64,000 nucleotides of DNA from Pyricularia pennisetigena (lineage: Eukaryota; Ascomycota; Sordariomycetes; Magnaporthales; Pyriculariaceae), in NCBI RefSeq assembly GCF_004337985.1, contig NW_021940921.1, positions 1,610,118 to 1,674,117 on the forward strand, written 5' to 3'. Positions 32,258 through 44,594 of this stretch are shown one piece after another. How positions within the stretch are numbered: position 1 is the stretch's first letter; each line of letters starts with the position of its first letter. The position numbers were made by a program, and so were the translations under genes. The notes under the pieces were generated by a model that did no database searches, was not told the DNA's origin, and saw only the letters and a program-made list of their open reading frames with translations.

Positions 32258-32487
32258 TATTAGCAATCATTCAACAACTGGCTCTTGGAAATGCCATCTC
32301 CTCTTAGCCGGACGCAAAAGCCAGGAAATGCTACTTGTAAAGAGCTGAAGAAGGGTGCACCAAAAGCGGCTATAGGTTTCCGCTAAAGCTACCTGTGGTT
32401 ATCTTCCGTAAAAGATTATAACAGAAACTCAAGCCATCACAACCACCACGCTTCACTCCCGTGTAAAGGCTTCGGGGCAGCAGCCTC

Positions 32488-33179
32488 ATGACAATGCAAA
32501 CCCATAACCAGGCTGCCTCGGGAGCCACCCCCATATCTAGCTCAACTCTCGGTGGTGTGACAGGATACAGAAATCAGATGGTGAGTACATCAATTACAAT
32601 ATTTTGGGACGATGGCTAAGTATGAAGCAGCACGTGCACGACAATATCGACACCTGGCTTTGGACAATGATAAATACAATGAACGCTTGCCGCAGAGAGA
32701 ATCTAGAAAAGGATCAGAGCTACAATCGGCTTTGTCATGACAATAGATTGCTTCATGCAAAGGTATCGAACTTGGAAACAAAACAAAACGATATTCTCTC
32801 GGCTCTTGAGACAGCTTTGCTCACACAGCAGAAAGTACTGGATATTAATCAGACGCTTGAAGCCGAGCTACGGAAAACAAGAGGCGAGAGCAACGCAACG
32901 TTGCAGTGGACATCACAGCAATTGAAAACCGATGCCTTGTCTTGCAAGTTTCAACATCATAACGCTCAAACGCAGTCTGAACAACAAAACGACCAGACAG
33001 AGCTGGACTTGCAGCTACTGGAAGAAGGCAACGAGCAGAAGGGTGAAACAGAACCTGTACGAAAGTGTTTGAAGTCATCTGAACGCAGCATTGAATATAC
33101 AGGCTTAGCTAGCAGTAAAAGCTTGAGAAGCAGAAGGAACCTACATCGAGGCTTAGGAGACAGTCCATTAATGAAATGA
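32488..33179 (+). pseudogene. Coiled-coil protein, probably frameshifted
   Basis: Exon 1 32488-32580 (ATG; 31 codons) ends at a GTGAGT donor. The next acceptor is GCTAAG at 32615-32620, giving an unusually short 40-nt intron. Exon 2 starts YEAARARQYRHLALDND and must shift frame near 32685 to enter the long frame that ends at 33179. That frame has coiled-coil heptads (AKVSNLETKQNDILSALE, LDINQTLEAELRKT) and a basic Ser-rich tail. A diverged piece of a related gene lies at 51074-51190. I do not recognise the family. If translation starts elsewhere the gene may be intact. Confidence 0.5.
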
Positions 33180-33800
33180 CTGCATTATTGAGCTACAGCC
33201 AATAAAGAAGACCAAACGTTTCAAAACAGAAAGTCCTCGTTTTGTTGGTCACTGGCTGTTCCATTTCTTTTCTTGGGCAGAGAATAAGATTTTCTATATT
33301 CTTATGACACCGATTTCGTGTGTGTTGATAGAACAATCACTCATTCTTTTCGAAAGACTGGCGTAAAATCTAAACCTTATGAATAGTATATGTGCTTCTA
33401 GTACAGTTTGGACCAAATTCATCTTCCGTTTTCACCACAGAAATTCGATATTTGAAGCATGAAGACGGTTCGATAACCCGTTGAGTCTACTCAACAAGGT
33501 GGAGGAAGATTCAGGTGCATAGTAAGGCACAGTCCCGCCTAGCAAAAACTGAACATTTTGCATCAATCTAGTCCTCACTATGGTATTTATCTGTGCATAT
33601 GTACAGATTACTTGCCAGGCAAGCATTGCCAGCAGGCATATGTTTGAGAAGGCACAGGACGGACTTTCTGTTGCAATGCGCATTTAGTGACCCGACTTTC
33701 CTCCTATTCATCCAGCCATGTTCATTGGGGAAGCAATCTGTCCAATTAAACAATTGTGTGAATGGAAGCTTTGGTACCAGCTAGGCGAGTTCTACTGAAG
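33180..33800. other. Gene-free stretch with one dispersed-repeat copy
   Basis: Apart from the repeat piece at 33402-33467 (ACAGTTTGGACCAAATTC...), I see nothing supportable. Confidence 0.4.
33402..33467 (+). repeat. Partial copy of the dispersed ~115-bp repeat
   Basis: ACAGTTTGGACCAAATTCAT, then CACAGAAATTCGATATTTGAAG, aligns with the 5' part of the copies at 20714-20829 and 42790-42910. Confidence 0.5.
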
Positions 33801-35349
33801 TCACGCTGGCCAACCGTTGAAGGCCACGGGTACCTCTGTTTCATCTCTGGTGAAGGTATCAGCGTTATTGACGTCTCTGGAATAGGTGGATCTGGAATTC
33901 ATCTCCTCGTAGGTTGGCTTTTCCGCGTTTCCTGGTGACTTTTTTTCTGCGACCCACAGCCTTGCATGGCTGAACAGCAAAAGAAAGAACTGCTTGGATG
34001 CAACATGCTCGCTGTTTTCTGCCTGGGCCACGATTATAAATCCTTGCTCAACTGCCTTAACTACGAAACTTACATAATTCACAAATTTGCGACCATTCCA
34101 AAACAGCCAGTAGATAAAGCAAGGATATCCTGGCACCGGCAACTATATACAATACTACCTCGGAACAGCCATAACGCCACGAAGTTCTTAAACAAACCGC
34201 GGACGCACATTCAAGCTTCGAGGCCGTGACAAGCAAGACATTGCCGCCATCGATCCAAGGTGGCCTCGGCAGCTTCCGAGCGGGAACCGATAAGAGCTTC
34301 AAAGCTCAGGACAGTTACATCCACCAGGTCCACGCAGGGACCCCCTCCATGCGTAATATCACCCGTCTGCAAGCAGTTCGCATACAAAGCTCAAGCAAGC
34401 ACTGAGGAGGGCAACGAGTCGTGCTTTCATCCCTTACCCGGAATCACCACTTGGAATATGCACCCATCCTTAATGTTGGGCAGAACATGGCAGCAGCTGT
34501 ACAAGCTCCGCCGGCACTTCAGTATATGCATACAAATAAGTCCAGGGCGCCTCAGGATGGTAAAAAGAGAAAAAAGCGAAATATGATCGCATTTCTGCTG
34601 CTTGCAGCAAGTCTTTCAACCAGGCCGCCCGTCCGCCGTAAAAGAATCATTAAGATGGTCCTAGCAATCCCAACGTATGCTTCGAAAACTGACTAACCCA
34701 CCTTGTCATCAAATCCGCAGACCGTTGCAGGGAGCGAAAGATCAAGTGTAATACTTCTCTCAATGACCCTAAAGGCAATTGCATCAAATTTATTCAACTT
34801 AAAAAGGTGTGCCAGTCCAGAACGGCACGCAGCCAGCCTAGGCGAAGGCCAGAGTCTTGGCCGCCGTCGGTGGCCGGTAAGCTTAGCTCCGCCGTTGCTT
34901 CACCATCGTTGACCCACGTATCGGGACACCAGGGATAGATATCCTTTCCAGCTGGGATACCATCTGTGTTAATTGACTCTTGTCGAGCTTTCCAAGCAAT
35001 TGGAGATGCCTTTTTACCTGACGACAAGCGTGAGTGAACAAAGGAGTTACAAATGCACCGAAATAAAATGACCACCATGCTTCCTTGATATCCAGTACCA
35101 ACAGCGTTACCAAGAACCCAAAGCTTTGAGCGCGGAAAAAGCGCTATTACAGGACAGACTCGGGAGCAGCCAGACGCCAGCGTCAACATAGCCAAGCCAG
35201 GTGACATGGAATCTCTTTGTTATCCTCAGAATCTTCCAGTAGTGCCTGACATGGGCAGTATACGAGAAGATGAGCGCGCACTCTCCGACCTCGAACCCAA
35301 TCAGAATCGCTTTCATACCGTCCAGGAACACAGGTTCGTCGGTATCCAA
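33801..35349 (-). pseudogene. Remnants of one or two membrane proteins
   Basis: Minus-strand frames at 35349-35107 (LIGFEVGECALIFSY, then WLGYVDAGVWLLPSL), 35113-34883 (SFYFGAFVTPLFTHACRQV), 34302-34057 and 34142-33801 (YPCFIYWLFWNGRKF with a long polar C-terminus) each hold hydrophobic segments but lie in different frames. The last resembles the tail of a permease. I found no splice sites that join them cleanly and cannot name a family. Treated as decayed coding sequence. Confidence 0.3.
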
Positions 35350-36091
35350 AGATCCAGTTGTGTCGATCTACCGCAAGATCCTTGCAGAATTACAGGCACC
35401 TCATCCTACCTTGACTTATTCTGCTCTCTTTTCAATGCAGGAATCAAATGCCACAGCCCCCTGGGATGACGACTTTCACGGACATACTGCCAACTCCATG
35501 AAACCCTGTGCTCTGCAGAAATCTAAGCACCGATGTCGGCGAGCAGCGGGTATGGACGCTGTCTACAATGTCAAGGTCGTTTGCGTACAGCGGGGAAGAG
35601 ATGACATTACTGCTTATTGTTGCTTTTTATGCCATTTATAATACTGCAAACAACGCCTTAATTATTGTAGTGCACAAGTATTGAGAATTTTTACATATAT
35701 GAATTTAAAGCACTTCAGGAGCTGTGAGACGGGATATGGTTTTTTGACGAGGCTGATCGACCTGCTGCATTTGTGCACCGACACGCTCCATGCCCTTTCC
35801 AACGATCAACGATCAACTTACTAACAATGATGGTCAATTGACGTCATCGATTACAGCTATTAGCTGGTATTGGCATCTTGGTTGGAATCATGACCAGGCA
35901 AGCAACAGAGCGGTCACCATTCAGGCTGTGACAAGCCATGTATTAGGTCTACCAGATGATATTGTAGCCATGGGCCTTCCTTCTATAACAAAAAAACGTT
36001 GTCAGCTCCTTTTGAAGCCCAAGTTGATCTAGCTGCTCTACAAACGACAACACCCAGCTCTCTATCGGCTTCTAGACAGGCCTGAACATGA
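35350..36091. other. Stretch without a supportable gene
   Basis: Only short open frames. AT-rich towards the right. Nothing recognised. Confidence 0.4.
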
Positions 36092-36100
36092 TATACAAAA

Positions 36101-36595
36101 GGGTGTGGTTGTTTAACCCGTACAGATCGCTAAAAAAATCCATAAGTGGATACCCCCTCAGTGCTATTCCTACGGTACAACTGCGACAAGCCATAATTGG
36201 AAATAACGCCAAAACCTGTCCCACCTCCACCACTCCCACCACCTGCACCTTCTGTAATTCGCACGATTTGCGCCAATTCCCTTTTTTATTTGCATCGTGA
36301 TAAGCAATTGCGCGCGTATATGATGAGTTCAAGGATCTCAATCTCATGTTGTATATACGCACCTGTTTTTTCGACGAAGTTGCGTGCGATTGCAATTATT
36401 CATTGCGTTGCAAATAAAAACGATGCAAATGGCACACGTAATGCGAATTGCAGTGTGGTGTGCGAATCTTGGGTGGTTGCAAAATTTCTAAAGTTGGGTC
36501 TGTGCGAGTAAAGTCACGTGCTACGTTCTGGTCTGTGGGCACTGTAAAAGTATCCACTTACGGGTGTGATCTGTATGGGTTAAATAACCACACCC
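36101..36595. mobile_element. Foldback MITE (495 bp) with 9-bp target duplication
   Basis: Flanked by a perfect direct repeat TATACAAAA (36092-36100 and 36596-36604). Ends are inverted: left GGGTGTGGTTGTTTAACCC then GTACAGATC, right (reversed) GGGTGTGGTTATTTAACCC then ATACAGATC; both continue after a short mismatch to TAAGTGGATAC. Internal inverted pairs (ATTCGCAC/GTGCGAAT, TTTGCATCGT/ACGATGCAAA) make most of it a hairpin. No coding capacity. Nine-base duplications point to Mutator-like (MULE) mobilisation. Confidence 0.9.
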
Positions 36596-36604
36596 TATAC
36601 AAAA

Positions 36605-38056
36605 CTATCCGGTCCCAGATACCTATCGCACGGCTAGCACAGGCAAATTCCTTCCCATGCCACACAACAAACAAGCCCAAAACAGCCAAGCAAGGACAAT
36701 ACTCTCTCTTTGTTTTGGTCGCCTATAACCTCGACACTCTGTCGAACAAGGTGAATCAAGCGACCAAGCCCGGTGTTCTTCCACTTCCTGGCAGAAACAA
36801 GTAGTTCAAGACCTTCCACCAACTTTTCAAAAAACAAAGGGTCAATCCTTGCATCCTAAGGATTTAAATTGCAGACTTGCAGTGTGTTTTATCCAAGCGG
36901 TTGGAGTGCGGGGCAATGTGATGAAGCTTTCAGGCCAAATGTACTTCATGAGTGTTTATGCAGCTGGCACATCCCAATACAGCGCAGACATGTGAGACGA
37001 AAGAAGATGAAAATCTAGGCTAGTGGCTTAGAATCCTTTTTATATTTTGAATGGGGCACTCTCTGCGAGGTGTTTTTGCATCTATTATTCAAACCTGGAT
37101 CTTTCCTCCGTTTCGTCTATTAAGTGTTAGCACTAGGCTGCTTCCACCTTCTAAAGATCATATGTCTGTGCTGAAAGCGGAAGTAAAGTTGCACCGAGCT
37201 ACCGATGTCAGGCAGTGAATGGAAGGATGTGTCGGCCGGCTTGGCATAAGGTCAGATATGGTTCTCCCGAGCGCTGGCTCATGTAAAAAGGTGTAGGCAG
37301 GAGAAGTCGTGGTTTTCGCTGCCGGAGGCTATTCGGATAATTCCGATGAGGCCGCAAGCAAGGCTGATTTGGCACGGGCGTATACCAAGCCAACTCAGAT
37401 CTATACTGGACACAAAATGAATGTAAGAATCAATTTATCATCTAGATTTCCAGAATACTAAAATCACTTGCTTAAATAGTTGCGCCCACGCCCCTAATTC
37501 CCTTACTGATATCGAGTTGTGACAGCATGAAAATCGAAGCCTATCACCGCACGTCTCTGATGACAGCATCCGCAAGGACAATCTCGCAGCTACATGGCTA
37601 AGGCTGCGATCCTGCCAGGTTGACGGTTGGTGGAGCGTAAAGATAACACTTTCTCATGTGTTGGAGCCAACATCTCCACTCTGCTCTTGGGTCGATCCGT
37701 GGCCGCCATTTCGCGGGTATTCCTTCCTGGGAGCAAATTCCTACCATTTTACCGACCTTATGCGCACAAGTCTCATGCGCTTCAAAAATATGCCTAAAAC
37801 CGTTGCCTCTTTGTCGGCGCAAGTGGATCGTCTTCCACAATAATGAAGGTGGTTGCAAAATAGCCAAATCCAGCTGCAACTAACGAAGTTCTACATCCAA
37901 TTCGTCACCTGCTAGGACATTGAAGTGAACCAACATGGTCGGAGCCCGAAATTCGTCACCCTAAATATTTTTGGCCAGCAATTGTTTTAGACTTTAAGCA
38001 GATACCGACATAAACATTCCGCATACCCAATCAGGCTCTCTTCATTCCAATACAAG
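36605..38056. other. Stretch without a supportable gene
   Basis: Open frames at 37598-37883 on both strands overlap, and neither is family-like. Nothing else is seen. Confidence 0.4.
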
Positions 38057-40140
38057 ATGATGCCACTATCACAAGGCGGACCTCTCTATCGAGGCATTGC
38101 ACGCATTAAGCTTGCCTCCCTGTGTTGCAATTGGAATGACTCAGAACAGGATGAAAAGAAAGAAAAGATACGAAAGCTATGCAAGATCTTAGAAGTGCTC
38201 CCGGATTATGCAAGGTCACAATACCACGTTTCCGCAGTTATTGATGATGATTTGCTAGAGACTGCTATCGAGATTTCGAGGACAAGCCATGCGGCATTGT
38301 TAAGCTCTCATGACCGACTGGTGGAACTCGATATACCACTGTCAAAAACGATAGAGTGTGTTGCCGGAAGATCGATATTAAAGGCAGCCAAGGAAACAAA
38401 CAAGGAGTGGTGGGTAGTAAAGCTGTATTCACGGAAAGGTGCGTACAACAGTATACTTGGAGCCCAGGCCAGAGCTAACTTGCTTGATCAGGAATGAATG
38501 AGAGCAGTGTGCAAAGATTGAGAGCTGAGAATAACAACAACCCTAGAGACTCGTTGGGCTGGATATTTCGACAGATACTCATTTCTAGGTCGCAGAGAGA
38601 CCAGACGTTGGAAGAGCAGTGGAAATCTGTGCTTTCGAAGCACGAAAGACGATGCCTCACCTATGTTACCTCTGGAAAACTGAGGAATGAATTCCAGGCA
38701 CTCCTAGTAATTCCTGGCTTGTGGCATCAGTCGCCGTTTGGTAACATGCACAAAGTAGAGGCCATGAAGTGCGTTGAGGTGGGTGCTGCCAATCAAGCAG
38801 TAGTTGATGTCCAGCTGACCTCGACTGCGTAGGAATCTTCACACTACCTTGATCAAATACTAAGTATTTTTACGAGTTTTGTCCGAGGACAAACGCAGCT
38901 GCTCAGAAATATCGACAGATATACCGTTGCAGCATTAGAAGGCAAATGCCCTGGCTTGTCCAAGCACGAACGGTGCCAGCTTGAGTCACTTTTGGAGACT
39001 GGGAGGCTGCTGCCTGGAGCCAGCTCTGAACAACGCCAACTCTTTTTTGATGCAGTATGCAGTTTCAAGAGACAGATTCCTTCATTAAGCACATTCTTCA
39101 ATGATATGAGGTACTTGGGAGGGTGTGCGAGATATATAAAGCACCTTGTGAAGGTTGAACGCGATTCGACTGTGCGACAGTCCCTTCGTTATATTTTCCA
39201 AGGCGATGAAAACTCAGCCTGTGTCATACAGAGCACGGATAAAAACTTCCACAAACTGCCGGTGTCGACAGTGGAGGAACAGTTTGATATCGCACAGAGA
39301 CAACTCTGGCTCTGTGCGATGAGGAAGAGCCTGGCGTCGCCGGTTGTGCCAAAGAGCCAGCAGGCACTCTTTGCCAAGAGTAAAAGGCCTAGCGAAGACC
39401 GTATAACATTGAAACAGCTTGCGTTGGTTGCTCAGAGCCTTGGCTTCCATTCTTCCCAGATTTACCAGCTTGCGAGTGGCGACCTTCCTACGGAAATTGC
39501 TACAGAAACACTGGTCAGAATACAGAAGCAACTCAACTACACGTATGGAGGAGGCTCTCTTCAGCCTGGCTTGAAAGCAATTGTGGACCAGCTACAGGAT
39601 GGAGCTGAAACCCAGACTACGTTGCATCCTTTTGTTACAGGTGGTCTGAAGGAAACGTCCCATAGGTCCGGATTTCCAAGTATAGAAGAACATGAAAGAG
39701 ATAAAAATCTTTTGTTCTTTGATAACATGCACAGGGCTTACCCACAGGAAGGAGGGATCACAAGCTTTTTTGTTCGCATGTGCGTCTATAGGGTCATTTT
39801 TGGAGACCTTCAAGTGCAACACGATCCATTGCATCTGAAGTCGCGTCCCGTATCCCTAGCTAGACACAGCTCTGAAAACAGCAGACCCACAAAGAAGTCT
39901 CGAACAGATGGACAGTTCAAGATATTTCTTGTAGCTGACGATGCTGATCGAACCAGCTTAAAGGAAATAGAAGGTAATGGAGATGAGAGCCATGTCCAAC
40001 ATGTCGCAGCAGCCATACGCAATCTGATGAGCGACCGGCATCCGTACGACGCATCTAGCGGGTCATGTTTGTCGATTGATGACTGTTTCCAGTCCGCCAT
40101 AAACAACAGTGGCAAGATACTGATGCGTAGGGTTGGTTGA
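38057..40140 (+). CDS. DUF3723 family protein
   Basis: Three exons: 38057-38438, 38492-38778, 38833-40140. Introns are 53 nt (GTGCGT donor, GAGCTAACT branch, GATCAG acceptor) and 54 nt (GTGGGT, GCTGACC, CGTAG). Total 1977 nt, 658 aa, in phase with no stop. The second intron is a multiple of three and contains the only apparent stop. Family blocks in order: YRGIARIKLASL, YHVSAVIDDDLLE, ECVAGRSILKAAKE with WWVVKLYS, LLVIPGLWHQS with EAMKCVE-ESSHYL, IPSLSTFFNDMRYL, RQLWLCAMRKSL, and LALVAQSLGF. The 'GR..LKAA...WW.V.LY' part is reminiscent of ParB-like folds, but that is only an impression. Molecular role unknown; the family is a recurrent cargo gene of Starship transposons. The 3' end converges on the NLR remnant. 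Confidence 0.85.
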
Positions 40141-40360
40141 CGTGATACATATTATCGACGTATACTGTGGCCGCATTCTATCTGAGGCGGCGAAATTGGC
40201 TTTCCGGGGCGTCCTGGGTTGAGCTGGACGAAGATGAATCTTGACGACTCTCCGAGACATCTTGCACAGCCAAAGGAGCGCAATGGCAATTTCCCCCGGC
40301 ATGTTGTGCAAGTAAAAGAGTATGTCAACAATGCGGCTGCTGGATGTCTCGTTGAAGTAA

Positions 40361-41844
40361 TCAAAATCTGGATATATCTTTTGTGGCGATGGCTGAACAG
40401 GAATTTTGGCGGAAAACCCATGAAACAATACCGATGGAGTGATGAAGCATACAATTCAAAACCTTGCGCAAAAGTGCCAAGATTTCTAACCAATGAAGAA
40501 GGTGGACATTAAGGAAAAGGCGAACTTCATCTCCTAGTGATCCTCCACTTTGTTGTAGATGGTAAACCCAGTAGAGACATGCATACTGGAGATCGGCGGG
40601 GATGTGTGTATCTATTATTTTCTCGTTGATCTGACCCCTGAGCACGTCTGGTCTTCCAATCTCGCAGATCTCCAGTCTAAGCCCCGCTTTCATGCGTTTG
40701 ATACATTGCGCCGCGAGCATAGCGTATGTTTCTGAAGCGTTGATGTACGGAAATTTGAAGTTGTTCCTTGGCGATTGATAACACAGATACTGGTCAATGT
40801 AATATTCTTACATCACTAAATTGATAAGCTACAAAGTGCTGTAACTACAATATCCAATGTTCCGTTTCCCAATTTGCCTAAAAGACTTTACTTACTAGGG
40901 ATCAATTGTCGAACAAGCTTCCCCTCGAGAATCCTTTCTCGAGGTATAATGGAGAGAAGCTCTTTTGCGCATGCTGCTGCAGTGGCTGCTGGATATTGTT
41001 GCCAACGCTTGTTTTTGTGCGCATCTGCATAGTCGCAAATCCCACGAATGTCGATACATGGGAAGCTGTTCATAAGGCCGGCCGCTTCCATCTCAAAGCA
41101 TAGCACACCACCTAATTCCTGGCTGTACCTGTCGCACGTTAATCCATCCTTCATAATTTGGTTTCCAGATGCGATCGTGCCGAAAAAGAATCGCGGATCT
41201 GTCGTTGTACGCGCTTCCCTATCAACCACATCCTCCGGCCGGCATTTCACACGTAACTCCAGCCTCGTGCTGTGATGATGCTTTATAGAGCATGTCATTT
41301 TCGAGACCTAGGGATGCGAAATTTTGGCTGGCTAAGAAGCTTGGATAGATGCGCAACGACTTGCGTCTGGCCCCTGAAGTCGTTGGCACTAAGTTTGTTG
41401 AAGGCATTGAGAAGAATTATCGGCGGCGCTTAGAGGCTGCCGGTACGAGTAACACAACGCCAGCTCCAGTTTTCCCAAAATCCTATTGAACCAGTCCACC
41501 ATAGTGACCTGCAGGCTGGCTGATTAAGACGTCGCCGAGCCGAATATCAATATCCTTATCGAGGTTCGGGACTCCACCGCCGATGCCGACTAGAAAGCCA
41601 AACCGTAACGAGGGGAAGCTGGCGTTCATTTGACTGGCCACAACAGCTGCTGGGTCTGTCCCCATCTGACCAGCAGGCAGGCAGCCACGACGTTATGGTT
41701 CCCGATGCGGCCGAAGGAGTAGATATTAGAGTCGGTCAGGTAAGACGGTAGGTCGGCAAATTCCTCGCCCATCATCTCGGCCACGGCTGCCAGCTCGATG
41801 GGCAGAGCGCAGATCCAGCCAACTATGAAGTCTTCCGGTGTCAT
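40361..41844 (-). pseudogene. NLR remnant: nucleoside-phosphorylase-like head, NACHT lost, post-NACHT tail
   Basis: ATG at 41844 (MTPEDFIVGWICALPIELAA) begins a PNP_UDP-type domain: MGTDPAAVVASQM, GFLVGIGGGVP, IRLGDVLISQP, and later [34 protein letters not shown] and [19 protein letters not shown]. It is broken by a frameshift in the CCTG repeat near 41677, a TAG near 41485 and further shifts to 41300, and ends at 40888. After 170 bp, 40720-40361 encodes PADLQYACLYWVYHLQQSG and FLNVHLLHWLEILALL, the block that follows the NACHT domain in fungal NLRs. The NACHT ATPase that should lie between is missing, so an internal deletion is inferred. Such proteins act in fungal non-self recognition. Confidence 0.78.
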
Positions 41845-42789
41845 TGTAGGCTCGCGCTTGGACGCATTTGCCTCGCACTACCGCTTGGATGGTGGCAATC
41901 TGTGAGAGCGGTATGATGGAAAGCGCTGTTGAACTCGTAATTCCTGGCGTTGTAGTGAATGGCAAAGCTGTAGAGGGAGCCCTTGAATCAGAGCTCAAGG
42001 TTCGATCGGGAAAAGAGGACGGGTTCTGAGATGTATGGGCTACCGAGGAGCTGGCTTCTGGTGTTGTGGATGTCGGTCGGATCGATCGATTGTCACGTGC
42101 GCTTTGCCCATCGGGTTTGTTATTCTAATGACAGGAGAAATGTTTCAAACAACGGAATATCCTCGAAATTTTCAGGATTTGCGCAGTATCTTTATTAGCA
42201 AAGTAGGGAATCCACGTAAGCGCTGACATTGTTTTCCACCAGATTAATAATGCCTCACACAGTGAGGGTTGGTGAGGCTGTGATCATACAGACAGGCAAC
42301 GGTTGGCCCAATCGCACAGCGAGGACTGCCTAGCGTGAATGCTTGGTAAAGCCATGGCTGAGAATATGTGCCTGCAAGGTCTGTCTGGATGCCCTTTTTC
42401 AAGAATGGGAGTACGATCGTCAACAAAGGCGAGGAACCCATCCTAAGTAGGTGAAGGTCATCGGGACGATAGGTCACGCAGCTGGAATGGCCGTGGTTGC
42501 TGGCCGTAGTACTACTAGGTGGAGCGCGTTTGGAAACCGCGGAAGGGTGGTAGCGTTTCGGAACAAATTCTGCATCGCCTATTTAGCGCTGCCTGCATCC
42601 CATGTGTTCACAATGCATCCGTGATCTTACGGATGCAGTGTCCATATTGCTGACCAAGGCTGCCTAGGTCGATGCGAAACGTTCCTCTGCAAGTCGGGAT
42701 TAAAAATCTACTCCACTCGCACTGTTGCGATTGATCTTCTCGGAAAAATGTTCAATTAGAGTCAAGAATGGATGTTTATCGCTTGCCAT
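41845..42789. other. Stretch without a supportable gene
   Basis: A minus-strand frame at 42477-42244 has a protein-like sequence but no known motif. Nothing else is seen. Confidence 0.35.
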
Positions 42790-42910
42790 GGAGCCAAATC
42801 TGAACCTTCCTTCATCCTTTGATGTATACTCAAGTAGCCTTAGACCATCTCCACATTTTTGAGATTGAATGTATGTACTGCAAGCGGAATATAGGTTTGC
42901 TCAAAACTGT
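42790..42910 (-). repeat. Copy of the dispersed ~115-bp repeat
   Basis: Reverse complement ACAGTTTTGAGCAA...CCGCTTGCAGTACA...CATTCAATCTC...AATGTGGAGATGG, ending GGTTCAGATTTGGCTCC. Aligns end to end with 20714-20829 at visibly high but imperfect identity. Confidence 0.6.
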
Positions 42911-43704
42911 ACGTCTGGATGTAGGGAGTAACTTTATAATGGTGTCACTTTCTAGATAATCAATGCCGGGACGCCGCGCTCCAGTCCTGGTCGTTAGGGT
43001 TGCTTGCTTGAGGTGTGCAAAATTGACAGAGCTCACTTCGACAGATGAAGCAAAAACAGCAAACATGTATCAAATAGGGCTTAAACAGTTTTGTTGCCAC
43101 AAATGTGCGGTCACGACAGGACACCTTGCTATCAAATTGACGGGGAGTGAACTCTGCAGTCTGGGGTTAAGAGTAGAGAAGATTGTCAATTTCAGAGCAA
43201 TGATTAGCCGTTGCGTACATGCTCAGATAGCTGTCCTGGTCCTGTCCTTGTCTTTTCCACGACCACTGGTACCGCCGTCCCTACAGCATCTGATATTGAT
43301 TTTGCAGGGATGAGCTCATAGTTCCTTGGCGGGATTACCCTACTTGGACCCTTTTTATAAAGCCACTAATACGTCACTTTCTAATCCGCGTAGCCAGACT
43401 TGGCCGTTCAAATGTCAAACCTAACAAAAGATAAATCGTATTTTGTAATTGAGGACGTAAATAGTTGCTTTGACCAGTACGACACGTACACATGAACATT
43501 CCCCTCAAAATTCATAGAAGCCCTCTTTGCAAATAGGTCGCGTGAAGGTGAAGGCTACACACCATATTTCTTTTCGCAAGTTAATTAGCAGCGACAACGA
43601 TTCTGTTTGTAGCCCTATGCGGGACATTCTCCCCTGCCCATACAAGTCTGGCACGCAACGGCCACAAATCCAACAATTTCTCCACGAATCTCTCGCTCGA
43701 CCAA
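42911..43704. other. Stretch without a supportable gene
   Basis: Short open frames only; AT-rich. Confidence 0.35.
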
Positions 43705-43977
43705 ATGTCATCTAATGACATTTCCAGCATAAAAGAATCCCCCAAAAAGCCACAGAAACACTTGCGCATCGTCATACCACTAGGGCGCAGACTTGCCCCT
43801 CCAGTTCACATTAATCAAGATATCGGTGCCAACAATAGATCTTTGTTTGAAGACACCAGCGAGCCGGGTGTCTTTGAAATGACCAAGGCTGCTTCAAAGA
43901 AGTTGCAGAGAGTTTTAGCGTCGTATGGTCAGGACGCAGCCAGGGTCAGCGTTACGGCGGCTGAGGCAACGTCATAG
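43705..43977 (+). CDS. Small hypothetical protein
   Basis: A 90-codon frame with ATG at 43705 (CCAAATGTC context). The product is basic at the N-terminus (IKESPKKPQKHLR) and ends in an Ala/Val-rich helix. No motif, signal peptide or membrane segment. It may be a partial gene or chance; no neighbour supports it. Confidence 0.25.
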   Translation: MSSNDISSIKESPKKPQKHLRIVIPLGRRLAPPVHINQDIGANNRSLFEDTSEPGVFEMTKAASKKLQRVLASYGQDAARVSVTAAEATS

Positions 43978-44594
43978 ACGCCCGATACAGTGACATCGGA
44001 AGCCAATTTGGGCTGTTGAGTTTGAATCATTCATCGGTACAGTCTCAAAGATGGTGGACAAGAAGAATTGGCGAAACAGCAAAACGGTCACACCCCCGGC
44101 TGCGGCCACAGAGTCAGCGTGCAGTTGTGACGCACTTATCAATTGTCCGGCGCTTGATGGCGAAAATGAGTGGGTAGCAGAAGAGATCTGTTCTTTACCC
44201 TTATTACCAAATGCTCTCACCTCGCTGAACAGCCTGCCAGCTGTCACAGCATGAATAAATTTACACTACGGTGTTGAACCGTAGATCTTGGGCTACAATA
44301 ACTTACCGGGCTACCGGAGTTACAACTTGGGGAAGATATTTCTAAAGGCCAAAGTCGGCCAAGCCAAGTAAGAAATAGAAATGGTGATTACGAATGAAGG
44401 AGGGGTGTGCAAGGTCAAGCTCTCGGCCTCAATACCTTTGGCCCCCCGTAATCTCGGCATTGAATAAGAAGGCAAAAGCATTCTTTTGTCTTGTCGACGT
44501 TCGCTTGTTTCATCAGCGACGCAACATTTCGTGGGGTTCTTTGGTCTCATTTGCAGGCATTTTGCAAATAGATAGCGCTCTACGTGTGTGTTTT
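43978..44594. other. Stretch without a supportable gene
   Basis: Opposing short open frames (44051-44254 plus, 44247-43972 minus); neither is convincing. Confidence 0.3.

Noticed and set aside
38779..38832. In-frame TAG as a nonsense mutation in the DUF3723 gene
   Set aside because: It is the acceptor of a 54-nt intron with a CTGACC branch site; removing it joins EAMKCVE to ESSHYL as expected for the family.
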